A stretch of 64,000 nt of DNA from Teredinibacter haidensis (GTDB lineage Bacteria > Pseudomonadota > Gammaproteobacteria > Pseudomonadales > Cellvibrionaceae). Shown here piece by piece: positions 44,154 to 53,959 of this stretch. Numbering within the stretch: the stretch's first letter is position 1; every line of letters starts with the position of its first letter. Both the position numbers and the translations under genes were made by a program. A model generated the notes under the pieces. It saw nothing but the letters and a program-made list of their open reading frames with translations, ran no database searches and was not told where the DNA came from. The stretch lies in assembly GCF_014211975.1 (NCBI RefSeq), contig NZ_CP060084.1, forward strand, positions 4,351,001 through 4,415,000, given 5' to 3'.

Positions 44154-45350
44154 ATGAGCGAGCACCTGATATCTGAGATTCGCGCTGAATTACACGAAAT
44201 TGCCGATTGGTGGCTGGTCAATACGCCGGACGAAGAAAACGGCGGTTTTATTGGCGAGATTAGTGTCGATAATGTCAAACAGTTCAATGCTGATAAAGGC
44301 ATTATCCTGAACACCCGCATACTCTGGTTTTTCAGCGAAGCGGCGTTGTTTACCGGTAAAGAAGACTACAAGCTTGCAGCCGAGCGTGCTTATGCCTATC
44401 TGACCGAAAAGTTCTTCGATAATGAGCACGGTGGTGTTTATTGGGCCTTGGATGCGACCGGTAAATGTGTCAATGATCGCAAGCAAATCTATGCTCAGGC
44501 GTTCGCCATATATGGTTTAAGTGCTTTCTATAAACTGACTCAAAATGAAGAAGCCCTGGAAAAAGCCATGGCAATTTTTGAGTTGATCGAAACGCGCGGT
44601 CACGACGATGAGCGAGGCGGCTATCTGGAAGCCTTTGGTCGTGAGTGGCAACCGCTGGAAGATATGCGCTTAAGCGACAAGGATTTGAATTCACCCAAAT
44701 CGATGAACACTCACCTGCACATTCTGGAAGGCTACACGGCGCTCTATGTTGCCAATCCTTCCGATGTTGTGGCCAATGCCATGAAGCGTTGTTTAGGTTA
44801 TTTTGATACGCAAATTATTAACAAGGAAAATAATCACCTGCGCATGTTCCAATCCATGGATTGGAGCGATATGTCCACCTCTATTTCCTACGGTCATGAT
44901 ATCGAAAGCAGTTGGTTGATCTGGGAGGCCGTCGAAGCTCTCGGAGATGAAGCGCTGGAAGCACATTACCGCCCCATAATTTTGGCTATGGCGAAAACTA
45001 TTCTGGAACAGGGTATTGGCGCCAATGGTGAAGTGTTGGATGCCTACAATTTCGAAACTAGCACGCTGCTAGACGAGCGCGTATGGTGGGTGCAGGCAGA
45101 GGCTATGGTAGGCTTCCTTAACGCTTATGAGCTGACCGACGAAAAAGCTTATTACACGGCGTTTGAAAATGCGTGGAGCTTTATTAAACAGTACCAGAAA
45201 GACAATGAAAATGGTGAATGGCACTGGTTGTCGACGCTGGATAAGCCGCATGTGGGCGATTGCAAAATTGGCTTCTGGAAAGCGCCGTACCATAACGGTC
45301 GCGCCATGATGGAAGTGTGCAAGCTGTTTGTAAAACTGGCTGAAGAGTAA
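44154..45350 (+). CDS. Cellobiose/mannobiose 2-epimerase (AGE superfamily)
   Basis: A 398-aa (alpha/alpha)6-barrel. Features of the CE family: ENGGFIGEISVDN, LNTRILWFFSEAA, YAQAFAIYGLSAFYK, NTHLHILEGYTALY, SYGHDIESSWLIWEA and KIGFWKAPYHNGRAMME, with the catalytic histidines. It epimerises the reducing sugar of mannobiose to give mannosyl-glucose, the substrate of the GH130 enzyme just upstream. Substrate is inferred from that pairing. Confidence 0.92.
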   Translation: MSEHLISEIRAELHEIADWWLVNTPDEENGGFIGEISVDNVKQFNADKGIILNTRILWFFSEAALFTGKEDYKLAAERAYAYLTEKFFDNEHGGVYWALDATGKCVNDRKQIYAQAFAIYGLSAFYKLTQNEEALEKAMAIFELIETRGHDDERGGYLEAFGREWQPLEDMRLSDKDLNSPKSMNTHLHILEGYTALYVANPSDVVANAMKRCLGYFDTQIINKENNHLRMFQSMDWSDMSTSISYGHDIESSWLIWEAVEALGDEALEAHYRPIILAMAKTILEQGIGANGEVLDAYNFETSTLLDERVWWVQAEAMVGFLNAYELTDEKAYYTAFENAWSFIKQYQKDNENGEWHWLSTLDKPHVGDCKIGFWKAPYHNGRAMMEVCKLFVKLAEE

Positions 45351-45430
45351 TAAAGCGCAGGTTTGTCCTGCAAAATTGAAAGTGGGGGTTCGGTGTATGC
45401 TACTGAGGCCGCTGCCAGCATAAGTGTCGG

Positions 45431-45443
45431 TCTCGAGTCGAGA
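45431..45443. repeat. Short perfect palindrome before the GH5 gene
   Basis: TCTCGA-g-TCGAGA, 120 bases upstream of the mannanase start in a 213-base gap; could be an operator or chance. Confidence 0.3.
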
Positions 45444-45563
45444 TGGATGTATTGATGGCGTGTCGCACTAGTGAATATCGAGCCCCTGTCAGCACCAACC
45501 TCCTATGAGTTTTTATCAATAGCGGTCGGTGAAAAATAAAACAGATAAAAACCTGGGGGATTT

Positions 45564-46949
45564 ATGAGTCGTTTGCACTCACTGAAAAAATTGATATGGC
45601 TAGTGCCGCTGCTGACCAGTTTGCTGGTTGCTTGTGGTAAGCAAGATGCGTCGGCCCCGGTAGCCGAGAAACCAACTGTAACGATTCCGAATAGCCCTTT
45701 TGTCAGTGTGGTGGGTAATAAGTTTTACCTGAAGGGTAAACCCTACCGCTACGTGGGCACTAACGTCTGGTTCGCTTCCTATATTGGTTCTACATCTGAA
45801 GATATTGGTGATCGTGAGCGTCTTGGTCGCGAGCTCGACCTGCTAAAAGATACCGGTATTACCAATCTGCGATTACTCGGTGCCTCCGAGCGCTCGCCGC
45901 TGGATAACTCCGTTAGCCCGGCGATTATGCACAAGGGCGAAATAGAACGTGAAGATATCCTTGTCGGTCTGGACTACGCTCTGGCCGAAATGGCTAAGCG
46001 GGAGATGAAAGCTGTCATCTACTTAAATAATTTCTGGGAATGGTCAGGCGGAATGGTGACCTACCTGAGCTGGGTAAACGGTGGTGAGTTTATTAATCTG
46101 GGTGATCCAGAGCATCCGTGGCCAGCCTTCGCCTTGTTTTCCTCGCAGTTTTACAGCAATGAAAAAGCGGTAGCGCTATACCATGACTATATTTCCAAGC
46201 TGCTGGAACGTCGCAATACGGTAACAGGGCAGCTGTATAAAGAGGACCCAACCATTATGTCCTGGCAGCTGGCTAACGAGCCGCGTGCGGGCGATGGCGA
46301 ACAGAGTTTGCCGAACTTGCCTTACTATTTTGACTGGATTCGTAATACCGCTAACCTTATTAAAAAGCATGCGCCCAATCAGCTGGTATCGGTAGGTAGC
46401 GAGGGTGTTGCAGGTTGTTTGGATATGAATGAGTGTTTTCTCGGCGCGCATGCCGATAATGGTATCGACTATGCGACCTTCCATATGTGGCCGAAAAACT
46501 GGGGCTGGTTTAATGTGCAGACACCGGAAGAAACTATTGGTGACGCGTTTAAAAATGCCAACGAGTATATTGATCGTCATGTAGATCTGGCGAATCAATT
46601 AAATATGCCGATTGTGTTGGAGGAGTTTGGCTTGGAGCGTGACTTGGGGCTCTTCTCTCCCGAGTCCGGAACCAAATACCGCAACCAGTTTTATGAGTTT
46701 GTCTTTGGCAGAATCAACCACAGCGTGCACAGTGGCGGTCCATTTGTGGGTTCCAACTTTTGGGCCTGGGGTGGTTATGGTAAGGCGCTGCACGATGATG
46801 CGGTTTGGCGCACGGGCGATAAAACCTTCGTGGGCGATCCTCCCCAGGAGCCTCAGGGCTTGAATTCCGTATTTGCCAGCGACGAAAGCACTCTGAAAAT
46901 AATTCGTGAGCACGCCAACGTCATTAATGCGGATTTGCTCGCTCAGTAG
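45564..46949 (+). CDS. GH5-family beta-mannanase lipoprotein
   Basis: A 461-aa glycosidase with a lipoprotein signal (LLVACG, lipobox Cys), so it is anchored to the cell surface or periplasmic membrane face. The GH5 TIM barrel carries the acid/base Glu239 in WQLANEPRAG and the nucleophile Glu354 in IVLEEFGLE, typical of the GH5_7-like mannanases; the aromatic-rich YIGSTSEDIGDRERL and FHMWPKNWGWF segments fit substrate subsites. It likely makes mannobiose from mannan for the two upstream enzymes. A strong terminator follows. Confidence 0.9.
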   Translation: MSRLHSLKKLIWLVPLLTSLLVACGKQDASAPVAEKPTVTIPNSPFVSVVGNKFYLKGKPYRYVGTNVWFASYIGSTSEDIGDRERLGRELDLLKDTGITNLRLLGASERSPLDNSVSPAIMHKGEIEREDILVGLDYALAEMAKREMKAVIYLNNFWEWSGGMVTYLSWVNGGEFINLGDPEHPWPAFALFSSQFYSNEKAVALYHDYISKLLERRNTVTGQLYKEDPTIMSWQLANEPRAGDGEQSLPNLPYYFDWIRNTANLIKKHAPNQLVSVGSEGVAGCLDMNECFLGAHADNGIDYATFHMWPKNWGWFNVQTPEETIGDAFKNANEYIDRHVDLANQLNMPIVLEEFGLERDLGLFSPESGTKYRNQFYEFVFGRINHSVHSGGPFVGSNFWAWGGYGKALHDDAVWRTGDKTFVGDPPQEPQGLNSVFASDESTLKIIREHANVINADLLAQ

Positions 46950-46976
46950 CACATCTAAAGCGAACAATTCCAAAAG

Positions 46977-47002
46977 GGTCGCAGTATGCGGCCTTTTTTT
47001 TT
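46977..47002 (+). terminator. Terminator of the mannan operon
   Basis: GGTCGCA (46977-46983) pairs with TGCGGCC (46987-46993, one G-T pair), 3-base loop, followed by nine T. Confidence 0.85.
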
Positions 47003-47098
47003 AAGCTACAGTGATGTATACAGCTCCATACGTTTTGACTGTAAACGGAAAATGCGGCGGGTATACTGCCCGGCCGCTAAAAACAGGAATGGCATTTT

Positions 47099-48226
47099 AT
47101 GAAGAAGTATCTGGTTTCTATCGCTGGTTTGCTGGGCATTGTTCTAGTGATTGTAGGTGTTAAGGGTTCGCAATTTTTCAGTCTTTATAAAATGGCAGAA
47201 ACCATGGTAATGCCTCTGACCGTTATTTCTTCCATGCCGGTGCAGGAGCAATCCTGGGAGCAAACGCTCAATACAGTGGGGACGTTGGAGGCCGTGCAGG
47301 GGGTGGTGGTAACCGCCGATATGCCCGGTCGAGTAACGGAAATTCTGTTTAAGGCTGGTGCCGAAGTGAATGCCGGGGATGTGCTTATTCGCCAGGATAC
47401 CTCCTCGGAGCAGGCTCAGCTGCGCGCGGCGGAAGCGTCTGTGGCGTTGGCGAAAACCAACCTAGATCGTATTGAGGCCCTACTGGCTAAAAAAGTATCC
47501 TCCAAGTCCGAGTTCGATACGTCCGAGGCGCGCTACAAAGAAGTCGTCGCTCAAGCTGATAATATTCGTACCAGTATCGACAAAAAAACGGTTAAGGCGC
47601 CTTTCGCCGGCCGCCTGGGTATACGCCTGATCAATGTGGGTAGCGACCTGGGAACTGGTAGTTCCATCGTCTCGTTACAGGCGGTGGACCCCATCTACGT
47701 GAACTTCTCCTTACCGCAGCGTGATTTGTCGATGCTGCAGCTGGGGCTAGAGGTGCGTTTGGAGACCGATGCGGTCCCCGGTAAGGCATACAGCGGCAAA
47801 ATCAGCGCCATAAACCCAGAGATCGACCCCGTTACCCGCAGCGTGCGTGTGCAGGCCAGTCTCTCCAACGAAGACCTCTCCCTGTTGCCCGGTATGTACG
47901 CTAACCTCCGGGTTGTTCTGCCGGAGACCGAGCAGGTACTGGCTGTTCCTGTAACGGCTGTGGCCTATGCAACCTTTGGTGACTCCATCTTTGTCATCGC
48001 AGAAGAGAAAGACGAAAAGAGCGGCAAAATGCAGCAGGTTGCACGCCAGCAATTTGTGCGCCTGGGCAAAACCCGTGGTGACTTCGTTGCAGTGGCGGCG
48101 GGCGTAAGTGCTAGCGATACCGTTGTAAGCACGGGTGTGTTCAAACTGCGTAATGGTGCTCCTGTTATCATTAACAACGAAGCCCTACCCGATTTCAGCC
48201 TGAATCCGGATCCAGAAGATTCCTGA
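47099..48226 (+). CDS. RND efflux periplasmic adaptor (membrane fusion protein)
   Basis: A 375-aa HlyD/AcrA-like protein with an N-terminal membrane or signal helix, lipoyl half-motifs (GVVVTADMPGRVTEILFKAG and TVKAPFAGRLGIR), a helical hairpin between them, and beta-barrel and membrane-proximal regions (LPGMYANLRVVLPE, LAVPVTAVAYATFG). It links the inner-membrane pump downstream to an outer-membrane channel. The class resembles MexH. Thirty bases separate it from the pump gene. Confidence 0.9.
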   Translation: MKKYLVSIAGLLGIVLVIVGVKGSQFFSLYKMAETMVMPLTVISSMPVQEQSWEQTLNTVGTLEAVQGVVVTADMPGRVTEILFKAGAEVNAGDVLIRQDTSSEQAQLRAAEASVALAKTNLDRIEALLAKKVSSKSEFDTSEARYKEVVAQADNIRTSIDKKTVKAPFAGRLGIRLINVGSDLGTGSSIVSLQAVDPIYVNFSLPQRDLSMLQLGLEVRLETDAVPGKAYSGKISAINPEIDPVTRSVRVQASLSNEDLSLLPGMYANLRVVLPETEQVLAVPVTAVAYATFGDSIFVIAEEKDEKSGKMQQVARQQFVRLGKTRGDFVAVAAGVSASDTVVSTGVFKLRNGAPVIINNEALPDFSLNPDPEDS

Positions 48227-48256
48227 TTCGTTAACGTATTAACCAAGGGCTGAATT

Positions 48257-51200
48257 ATGAAAACTGCTTTTACTGATATTTTTGTTCGTCGCCCGGTGTT
48301 GGCGATAGTGGTGAATCTGGTGATTATTATTGCCGGTATTCAGGCTATTAGCTCGCTCACTGTGCGCCAATACCCGCGAAACGATAACGCGGTTATCTCC
48401 GTTACCACCGCCTACATTGGCGCAAACGCCGAGCTGGTGCGGGGCTTTATTACCACACCTATGGAAAGGGCGATCGCCGGAGCCGATGGTATTGATTACA
48501 TTACCTCCCAGAGCGGGCAGGGAATGTCTACGATCAACGTGCAACTGGAATTGAATTACGATCCCATCAAGGCGTTGTCGGAAATTACGTCAAAGGTGAA
48601 CCAGGTGCGCGGCGATCTGCCGCCAGAATCGGAAGTCCCGATTATTAATGTGCAATCCGCTGACAGCGCCTTTGCCTCCGCCTATTTGAGTTTTAGCTCG
48701 GACATTCTCGAGCCCAACCAGATTACCGACTACCTAGTGCGCGTGGTGCAGCCTCGTCTCTCGGCGCTTGAGGGGGTGCAGCGGGCTGATGTGTTGGGTG
48801 CGCGCACCTACGCCATGCGTATTTGGCTCAAGTCCGACCGTATGGCCGCTTACGGCGTTACACCGGTGCAGATTCGCCAAGCATTGTCAGCCAATAATTA
48901 TTTGGCCGCGCTGGGCAGTACCAAAGGCAATTATTTACAGGTGAACCTTTCTGCTAATACGGACCTGAACACCGTGCAGGAGTTTCGCGATCTTGTGCTG
49001 CGCTCGGAAAATAATGCGCTGATACGCTTGAGCGATGTAGCAGACGTGGTGCTGGGATCGGAAAGTTACGATGCCGAAGTAATGCTCTCTGGCAAACCGA
49101 CAACCTTTATGGGCATCTTCCCGATGCCCAATGCCAATACGCTGGATGTTATGAAGCTAGTGCGCGCTGAGCTGGACGCTCTGAGTGAAGGTATGCCCAA
49201 GGGAATGAATGCCTCCATCGGTTACGATGCCACAGAGTACATTGAAAGCTCCATTAGTGAAGTTGTCAAAACCCTCAGTGAAACGCTGCTGATTGTGGTG
49301 GCGATTATTTTCCTGTTTTTGGGCTCGGTGCGCTCGGTCATCATCCCGGTTATTGCCATTCCCGTATCGCTGATCGGCGCAATATTCCTTATGCAATTAT
49401 TCGGGTTCAGTCTTAACCTATTAACTTTGTTGGCAATTGTTCTGTCGGTGGGCTTGGTGGTCGACGATGCGATTGTGATCGTTGAAAACGTCGAGCGTCA
49501 TATCAGCGAGGGGCAGACGCCCATGACGGCGGCCATTCTCGGTGCCCGTGAGTTGGTCGGCCCCGTTATCGCCATGACCATTACCCTGGTAGCCGTCTAT
49601 TTGCCTATTGGTTTACAGGGCGGGCTTACCGGTTCTCTGTTTCGGGAGTTTGCCTTTACGCTCGCCGGTGCGGTGATGATTTCCGGTATTGTTGCGCTGA
49701 CCCTGTCACCGGTCATGTCTTCGAAACTGTTGACCGTGGGTATCGAAGATAAAGGCTTTGCCCACACCGCTGCCGAAGCCTTCCACAAGGTCCGTCGCGG
49801 CTATATGCGCTTGCTGGATGTAACGCTGAGCGCGCGTGGTGCGGTCTACCTAGTGTGGGCGGTACTGAGTATTCTGGCGGTTGCTATGTTTATGCAATCG
49901 CCAAAAGAGCTGGCGCCAAACGAAGATCAGGGTTTTATCTTTGTGATTGGGGAGGGTGCATCCTCATCTACGGTTGATCAGACGCGTATCTATTCTGCAA
50001 AGGTTAACGAAAAGTTGTTGGCTGTGCCCGAGAGCAAAATGACTTTCCAGATAACCACACCGGGTAGCGCCATTGGCGGCTTATTGCTGACACCTTGGGA
50101 TCAGCGTGAGCGCACGGTATTTGAGGTGCTGCCGGAAGTAACCGGTGATTTGAATAATATCAGTGGCTTGAGCGTCTTCGCGATCACGCCGCCCGCCCTG
50201 CCCGGTGGTGGCAGTATGCCGGTAGAGTTTGTGATTGCTGCGACCGCCGAAGTGGAAGATATTCTGAAATATGCCGAACAATTACAGCAGAGAGCCGCAG
50301 CCAGCGGCATGTTCGCCTTCCCGCCTCAGATCGATACCAAGGTGGACGTACCCGAAGCCGAACTGATTATTGATCGTGACAAGGTTGCCGACCTTGGGCT
50401 GAGTCTGCAGCAGGTGGGAGCCGATGTGGGCGTGATGCTCGGCGGTGGTTACGTCAATCGCTTCAATATCGGCGGTCGCAGCTACCGGGTTATTCCACAG
50501 GTTAAGCGCGGTGAGCGTTTAAACGCGGAACAACTCAACGATATTTTTATTACCGGTCCCGAAGGTAAGCTGATACCGCTGAGTACCGTGGCTGAAATAA
50601 GGCAGAATACAGTGCCGCGCTCGCTGAATCGCTTCCAGCAGCTCAACGCTGTCAAGCTTAGCGGTGCTCCTCAGCAATCACTGGATGCCGCATTAGCGTA
50701 CCTGGAAGCTGAGGCGGCGAAAATATTGCCCAGCGACTATATGGTTGACTACACCGGTGAATCCCGCCAATTACGTCGCGAAGGTAATAAGTTTGTTCCG
50801 GCCTTTATGTTGGCGCTGCTGCTGATATTTATGGTGCTGGCTGCGCAATTTAATAGCTTCCGTGATCCCTTTGTGATTTTGGCTGGCTCGGTTCCACTGG
50901 CGATGTTCGGTGCGTCCATTTTTACTTTCCTTAAGTTTCCAGTGCCGGGCATGGGCTTCTGGACGGACGGATTCACCACCACGCTGAATATTTATTCGCA
51001 GGTGGGGCTGGTAACACTGATTGGTCTGGTCTCCAAAAACGGAATTCTCTTGGTGGAGTTTGCCAATAAATTACAGGAGCAGGGCTTGAGTAAACTTGCC
51101 GCCGTGCGCGAGTCTGCTTCTACCCGATTACGACCCATTTTAATGACCACCTTTGCGACCGTTGCGGGTCACTTTCCTCTGGTGCTCGTCACCGGTGCTG

Positions 51201-51373
51201 GTGCCGAAGCACGAAACTCCATCGGCTTGGTCATTGTTGGTGGAATGGCGATCGGAACCGTATTTACTCTCTTTGTTGTGCCCTCCATTTATATGTTGAT
51301 AGCAAAAGATCAGCAAGGTGAGCTGACTGAATTGCCCCCGCAAGAGAACACTATTGAGCTTGCTGAAGCATAG
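48257..51373 (+). CDS. RND efflux pump permease (HAE1 family)
   Basis: A 1038-aa inner-membrane proton antiporter with 12 TM helices and two large periplasmic loops. The start FVRRPVLAIVVNLVIIIAG, the proton-relay Asp pair in GLVVDDAIVIVENVERH and GLVSKNGILLVEFANKLQ are diagnostic of multidrug RND transporters (AcrB/MexI class). No outer-membrane channel gene follows, so a TolC-type partner must be elsewhere. Substrate unknown. Confidence 0.93.
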   Translation: MKTAFTDIFVRRPVLAIVVNLVIIIAGIQAISSLTVRQYPRNDNAVISVTTAYIGANAELVRGFITTPMERAIAGADGIDYITSQSGQGMSTINVQLELNYDPIKALSEITSKVNQVRGDLPPESEVPIINVQSADSAFASAYLSFSSDILEPNQITDYLVRVVQPRLSALEGVQRADVLGARTYAMRIWLKSDRMAAYGVTPVQIRQALSANNYLAALGSTKGNYLQVNLSANTDLNTVQEFRDLVLRSENNALIRLSDVADVVLGSESYDAEVMLSGKPTTFMGIFPMPNANTLDVMKLVRAELDALSEGMPKGMNASIGYDATEYIESSISEVVKTLSETLLIVVAIIFLFLGSVRSVIIPVIAIPVSLIGAIFLMQLFGFSLNLLTLLAIVLSVGLVVDDAIVIVENVERHISEGQTPMTAAILGARELVGPVIAMTITLVAVYLPIGLQGGLTGSLFREFAFTLAGAVMISGIVALTLSPVMSSKLLTVGIEDKGFAHTAAEAFHKVRRGYMRLLDVTLSARGAVYLVWAVLSILAVAMFMQSPKELAPNEDQGFIFVIGEGASSSTVDQTRIYSAKVNEKLLAVPESKMTFQITTPGSAIGGLLLTPWDQRERTVFEVLPEVTGDLNNISGLSVFAITPPALPGGGSMPVEFVIAATAEVEDILKYAEQLQQRAAASGMFAFPPQIDTKVDVPEAELIIDRDKVADLGLSLQQVGADVGVMLGGGYVNRFNIGGRSYRVIPQVKRGERLNAEQLNDIFITGPEGKLIPLSTVAEIRQNTVPRSLNRFQQLNAVKLSGAPQQSLDAALAYLEAEAAKILPSDYMVDYTGESRQLRREGNKFVPAFMLALLLIFMVLAAQFNSFRDPFVILAGSVPLAMFGASIFTFLKFPVPGMGFWTDGFTTTLNIYSQVGLVTLIGLVSKNGILLVEFANKLQEQGLSKLAAVRESASTRLRPILMTTFATVAGHFPLVLVTGAGAEARNSIGLVIVGGMAIGTVFTLFVVPSIYMLIAKDQQGELTELPPQENTIELAEA

Positions 51374-52047
51374 GGCGCTGTCTTTAACTCCAGGCCAGTT
51401 TCCCCGCTGGTCTGGCTGCTGGTAACTCGCGAGAAAGTTAAATTAGTGGCGCAGCCTTTCCTCGTGTTCTGTCTCGCTACGGCGGGGCAGTAATTCTAAA
51501 ACGCTCTCCTTTAATCACAAAAAATAGTTTTCGATCAGTTCGTAAATGAAGATAACGCCCTACTGATGACAGCATAGGATGCTGTTGATAAAGGGCGGCG
51601 AGAGGTACGTGGCGGACGAGCAGTTGAATATTCCTGGAAGCGCCACAAGTCTTATTGTTGATTCAGCCTATGCAACTAAATTTTTTTCAAGTTAATCGTT
51701 GCCAGGTCTCTAGAGTAGCGCGCAAGTGAAAAATGAATTAGGCGAAATATTTTTTTCGCGAGAGTAGAAAGCTTGTCGGAGATAAGTGCACAAATTTTTT
51801 TTCGCCTAGTGATAAGGAAATAAAAAAGCCAGAAAATATCAAAAGATCTTGCTCAAGAGATAACTGTGTTGAGGATAGCGGTGCCGTGTTTTTGGTATCA
51901 TATTCCATCAATAACTGTAGCGGGAAGTTTGGCCAGCACAATGGAACTTTATTGGGGGCTCTCGCTGTTAGGGATATTCGCCCTTTTTTCTAGCTGCGAA
52001 GCACACCCTTTTCATGCGTATGTCCTTAGCGTATACTCCAGCTCGAA
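51374..52047. other. Intergenic region upstream of the thiamin operon
   Basis: About 670 bases between the RND pump and the TPP riboswitch. Minus- and plus-strand open frames here are short and compositionally unlike proteins. Promoter for thiC must lie near its right end. Confidence 0.5.
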
Positions 52048-52131
52048 CTTGTCGGAGCGCTGTAGAGCTGAGACTGTCATTAGACAGAATCCGTACCACC
52101 TGATCAGGATAATGCCTGCGAAGGGAACAAG
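52048..52131 (+). ncRNA. TPP riboswitch (THI element)
   Basis: The conserved core is present: CTGAGA at 52068-52073 and, downstream, ACCTGATC..GATAATGCC..GCGAAGGGA at 52097-52125. Helix P1 is CTTGT (52048-52052) with ACAAG (52127-52131). It senses thiamin pyrophosphate and lies 134 bases before the thiC start. Confidence 0.93.
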
Positions 52132-52226
52132 AATTACAGATACATATAAACCATTTTTCCTGCCCGCATAGGGCGAAAATCTTAACAGCGTATCTGCAAC
52201 TCAAACTTTCCTCATTCAGTTTCTAT

Positions 52227-52259
52227 ACCTCCCGTTTATTCTTCACCCACATGGGAGGT
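52227..52259 (+). promoter_or_regulatory. Shine-Dalgarno-sequestering hairpin before thiC
   Basis: ACCTCCC (52227-52233) is exactly complementary to GGGAGGT (52253-52259), which contains the thiC ribosome-binding site six bases before the ATG. It probably forms the expression platform of the TPP riboswitch, blocking translation when TPP is bound. Confidence 0.65.
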
Positions 52260-52264
52260 GTGTA

Positions 52265-53959
52265 ATGTCTCAATTCGAAAAACTATCTATTCCTGGTTCA
52301 TCACCGTGTCATGTAGGCGATGAACAATGCTCTGCGTTTGTGGCGCAACGGGTCATTCACACTGAAGAGGGCGACCTTCCTGTCTACGATACGGCGGGCG
52401 AATTCTTGCGTAAATCCGTTGATATCGAAAAAGGTATCACATCACTTAGAGAGAGCTGGATTGATGCGAGAGGCGATACCGTTGCTGCGAAATTAATTAC
52501 TTCCGACTCAAGTTTCGGCGAGCGACACCGGGAACGCGCCGTTGATCGTGGCGTAACACAACTCTACTATGCGCGCCGTGGCATTATTACGCGGGAGATG
52601 GAATATATTGCTTTGCGCGAAAATCTGGGTGACCCCAAGGGGCCGATTAACGCGGAGTTTGTGCGAAAGGAAGTTGCCGATGGGCGGGCAATTATCCCCG
52701 CTAATATCAACCATCCCGAAGCAGAGCCGATGATTATCGGCCGGAATTTTCGCGTTAAGGTAAACGCCAATATCGGTAACTCGGCGCTTAAGTCAGATAT
52801 TAAAATCGAAGTAGAAAAATTGCTGTGGTCGCTTCGCTGGGGAGCAGATACCGTCATGGATCTCTCCACGGGAAAAGATATTCCGCTCACCAGGGAAACC
52901 ATTTTACGTAATTCGCCGGTGCCCATTGGTACCGTACCCATTTACGAAGCGCTTGAAAAAGTCGGTGGCGATGTGGCTGATTTAGATTGGGGTGTTTTTC
53001 GTAAAACGCTGATTGATCAGGCGCGCCAGGGGGTGGACTATTTCACTATTCATGCGGGGTTGTTATTGGAGCATGTGCCGCTGACCGAGCACCGCGTTAC
53101 CGGCATTGTTTCGCGCGGTGGATCTCTAATGGCTAAGTGGTGTCTGACCTACCATAGCCAGAATTTTCTCTATACGCACTTCAGAGAAATTTGTGAGATC
53201 TGTGCAGACTACGATGTGTCGTTATCACTTGGCGACGGGCTGCGCCCGGGAAGTATTGCCGATGCCAATGACGAAGCGCAGTTCGCAGAATTACGCACCC
53301 TGGGTGAACTCACAAAAATCGCCTGGGAATACGACGTACAAGTCATGATAGAAGGGCCGGGTCATGTGCCTCTGAATAAAATTCAGGAAAATATGGACGA
53401 GCAATTAAAACATTGCCACGAGGCGCCCTTCTACACGCTCGGCCCGTTGATTACCGATATTGCTCCCGGCTACGACCACTATGCCTCAGGTATTGGCGCG
53501 GCATTAATTGCGTCGCAGGGATGCGCAATGTTGTGCTATGTCACGCCTAAAGAGCATTTAGGTCTGCCGGAAAAAGAAGATGTTAAACAGGGCTTGATCG
53601 CCTATCGCATTGCTGCCCACGCAGCGGATATTGCAAAAGGATTGCCCAGCGCCCAGATTCGAGACGACGCGCTCAGCCGTGCACGGTTTGAGTTCCGCTG
53701 GCAGGACCAATTTAATCTGTCTATCGATCCGGAAACTGCGCAAGCCTATCACGACGAAACTTTACCGCAACCACAGGCAAAAAGTGCTCACTTTTGTTCC
53801 ATGTGCGGGCCGAAATTCTGTTCAATGAAAATATCACAGGATATTCGCGATGCCGTTCAAAAACATGAAGGATTACGCAATAAAGCGGAGCAGTTTCTGT
53901 CTTCTGGTGGCGAGTTATACCAAGCTTTAGGAACCGAAAAAGATGTTGAGTCTGTATGA
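52265..53959 (+). CDS. thiC: Phosphomethylpyrimidine synthase ThiC
   Basis: A 564-aa radical-SAM-type enzyme that converts AIR to HMP-P. Signatures: WIDARGDTV, VTQLYYARRGIITREMEY, RAIIPANINHPEAEPMIIGRNF, ADTVMDLSTG, EGPGHVPLNKI and the C-terminal cluster motif CSMCGPKFCSM. It is shorter than the usual 600-630 aa: the N-terminal GSRPDIRVPMREI-type segment and an internal insert before PANINHPE are missing or reduced. ATG at 52265 follows GGGAGG. The gene leads the thiamin operon. Confidence 0.95.
   Translation: MSQFEKLSIPGSSPCHVGDEQCSAFVAQRVIHTEEGDLPVYDTAGEFLRKSVDIEKGITSLRESWIDARGDTVAAKLITSDSSFGERHRERAVDRGVTQLYYARRGIITREMEYIALRENLGDPKGPINAEFVRKEVADGRAIIPANINHPEAEPMIIGRNFRVKVNANIGNSALKSDIKIEVEKLLWSLRWGADTVMDLSTGKDIPLTRETILRNSPVPIGTVPIYEALEKVGGDVADLDWGVFRKTLIDQARQGVDYFTIHAGLLLEHVPLTEHRVTGIVSRGGSLMAKWCLTYHSQNFLYTHFREICEICADYDVSLSLGDGLRPGSIADANDEAQFAELRTLGELTKIAWEYDVQVMIEGPGHVPLNKIQENMDEQLKHCHEAPFYTLGPLITDIAPGYDHYASGIGAALIASQGCAMLCYVTPKEHLGLPEKEDVKQGLIAYRIAAHAADIAKGLPSAQIRDDALSRARFEFRWQDQFNLSIDPETAQAYHDETLPQPQAKSAHFCSMCGPKFCSMKISQDIRDAVQKHEGLRNKAEQFLSSGGELYQALGTEKDVESV

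Noticed and set aside
51866..52171. 101-aa frame overlapping the TPP riboswitch
   Set aside because: The region is explained by the riboswitch; the frame lacks homology features and a start signal.
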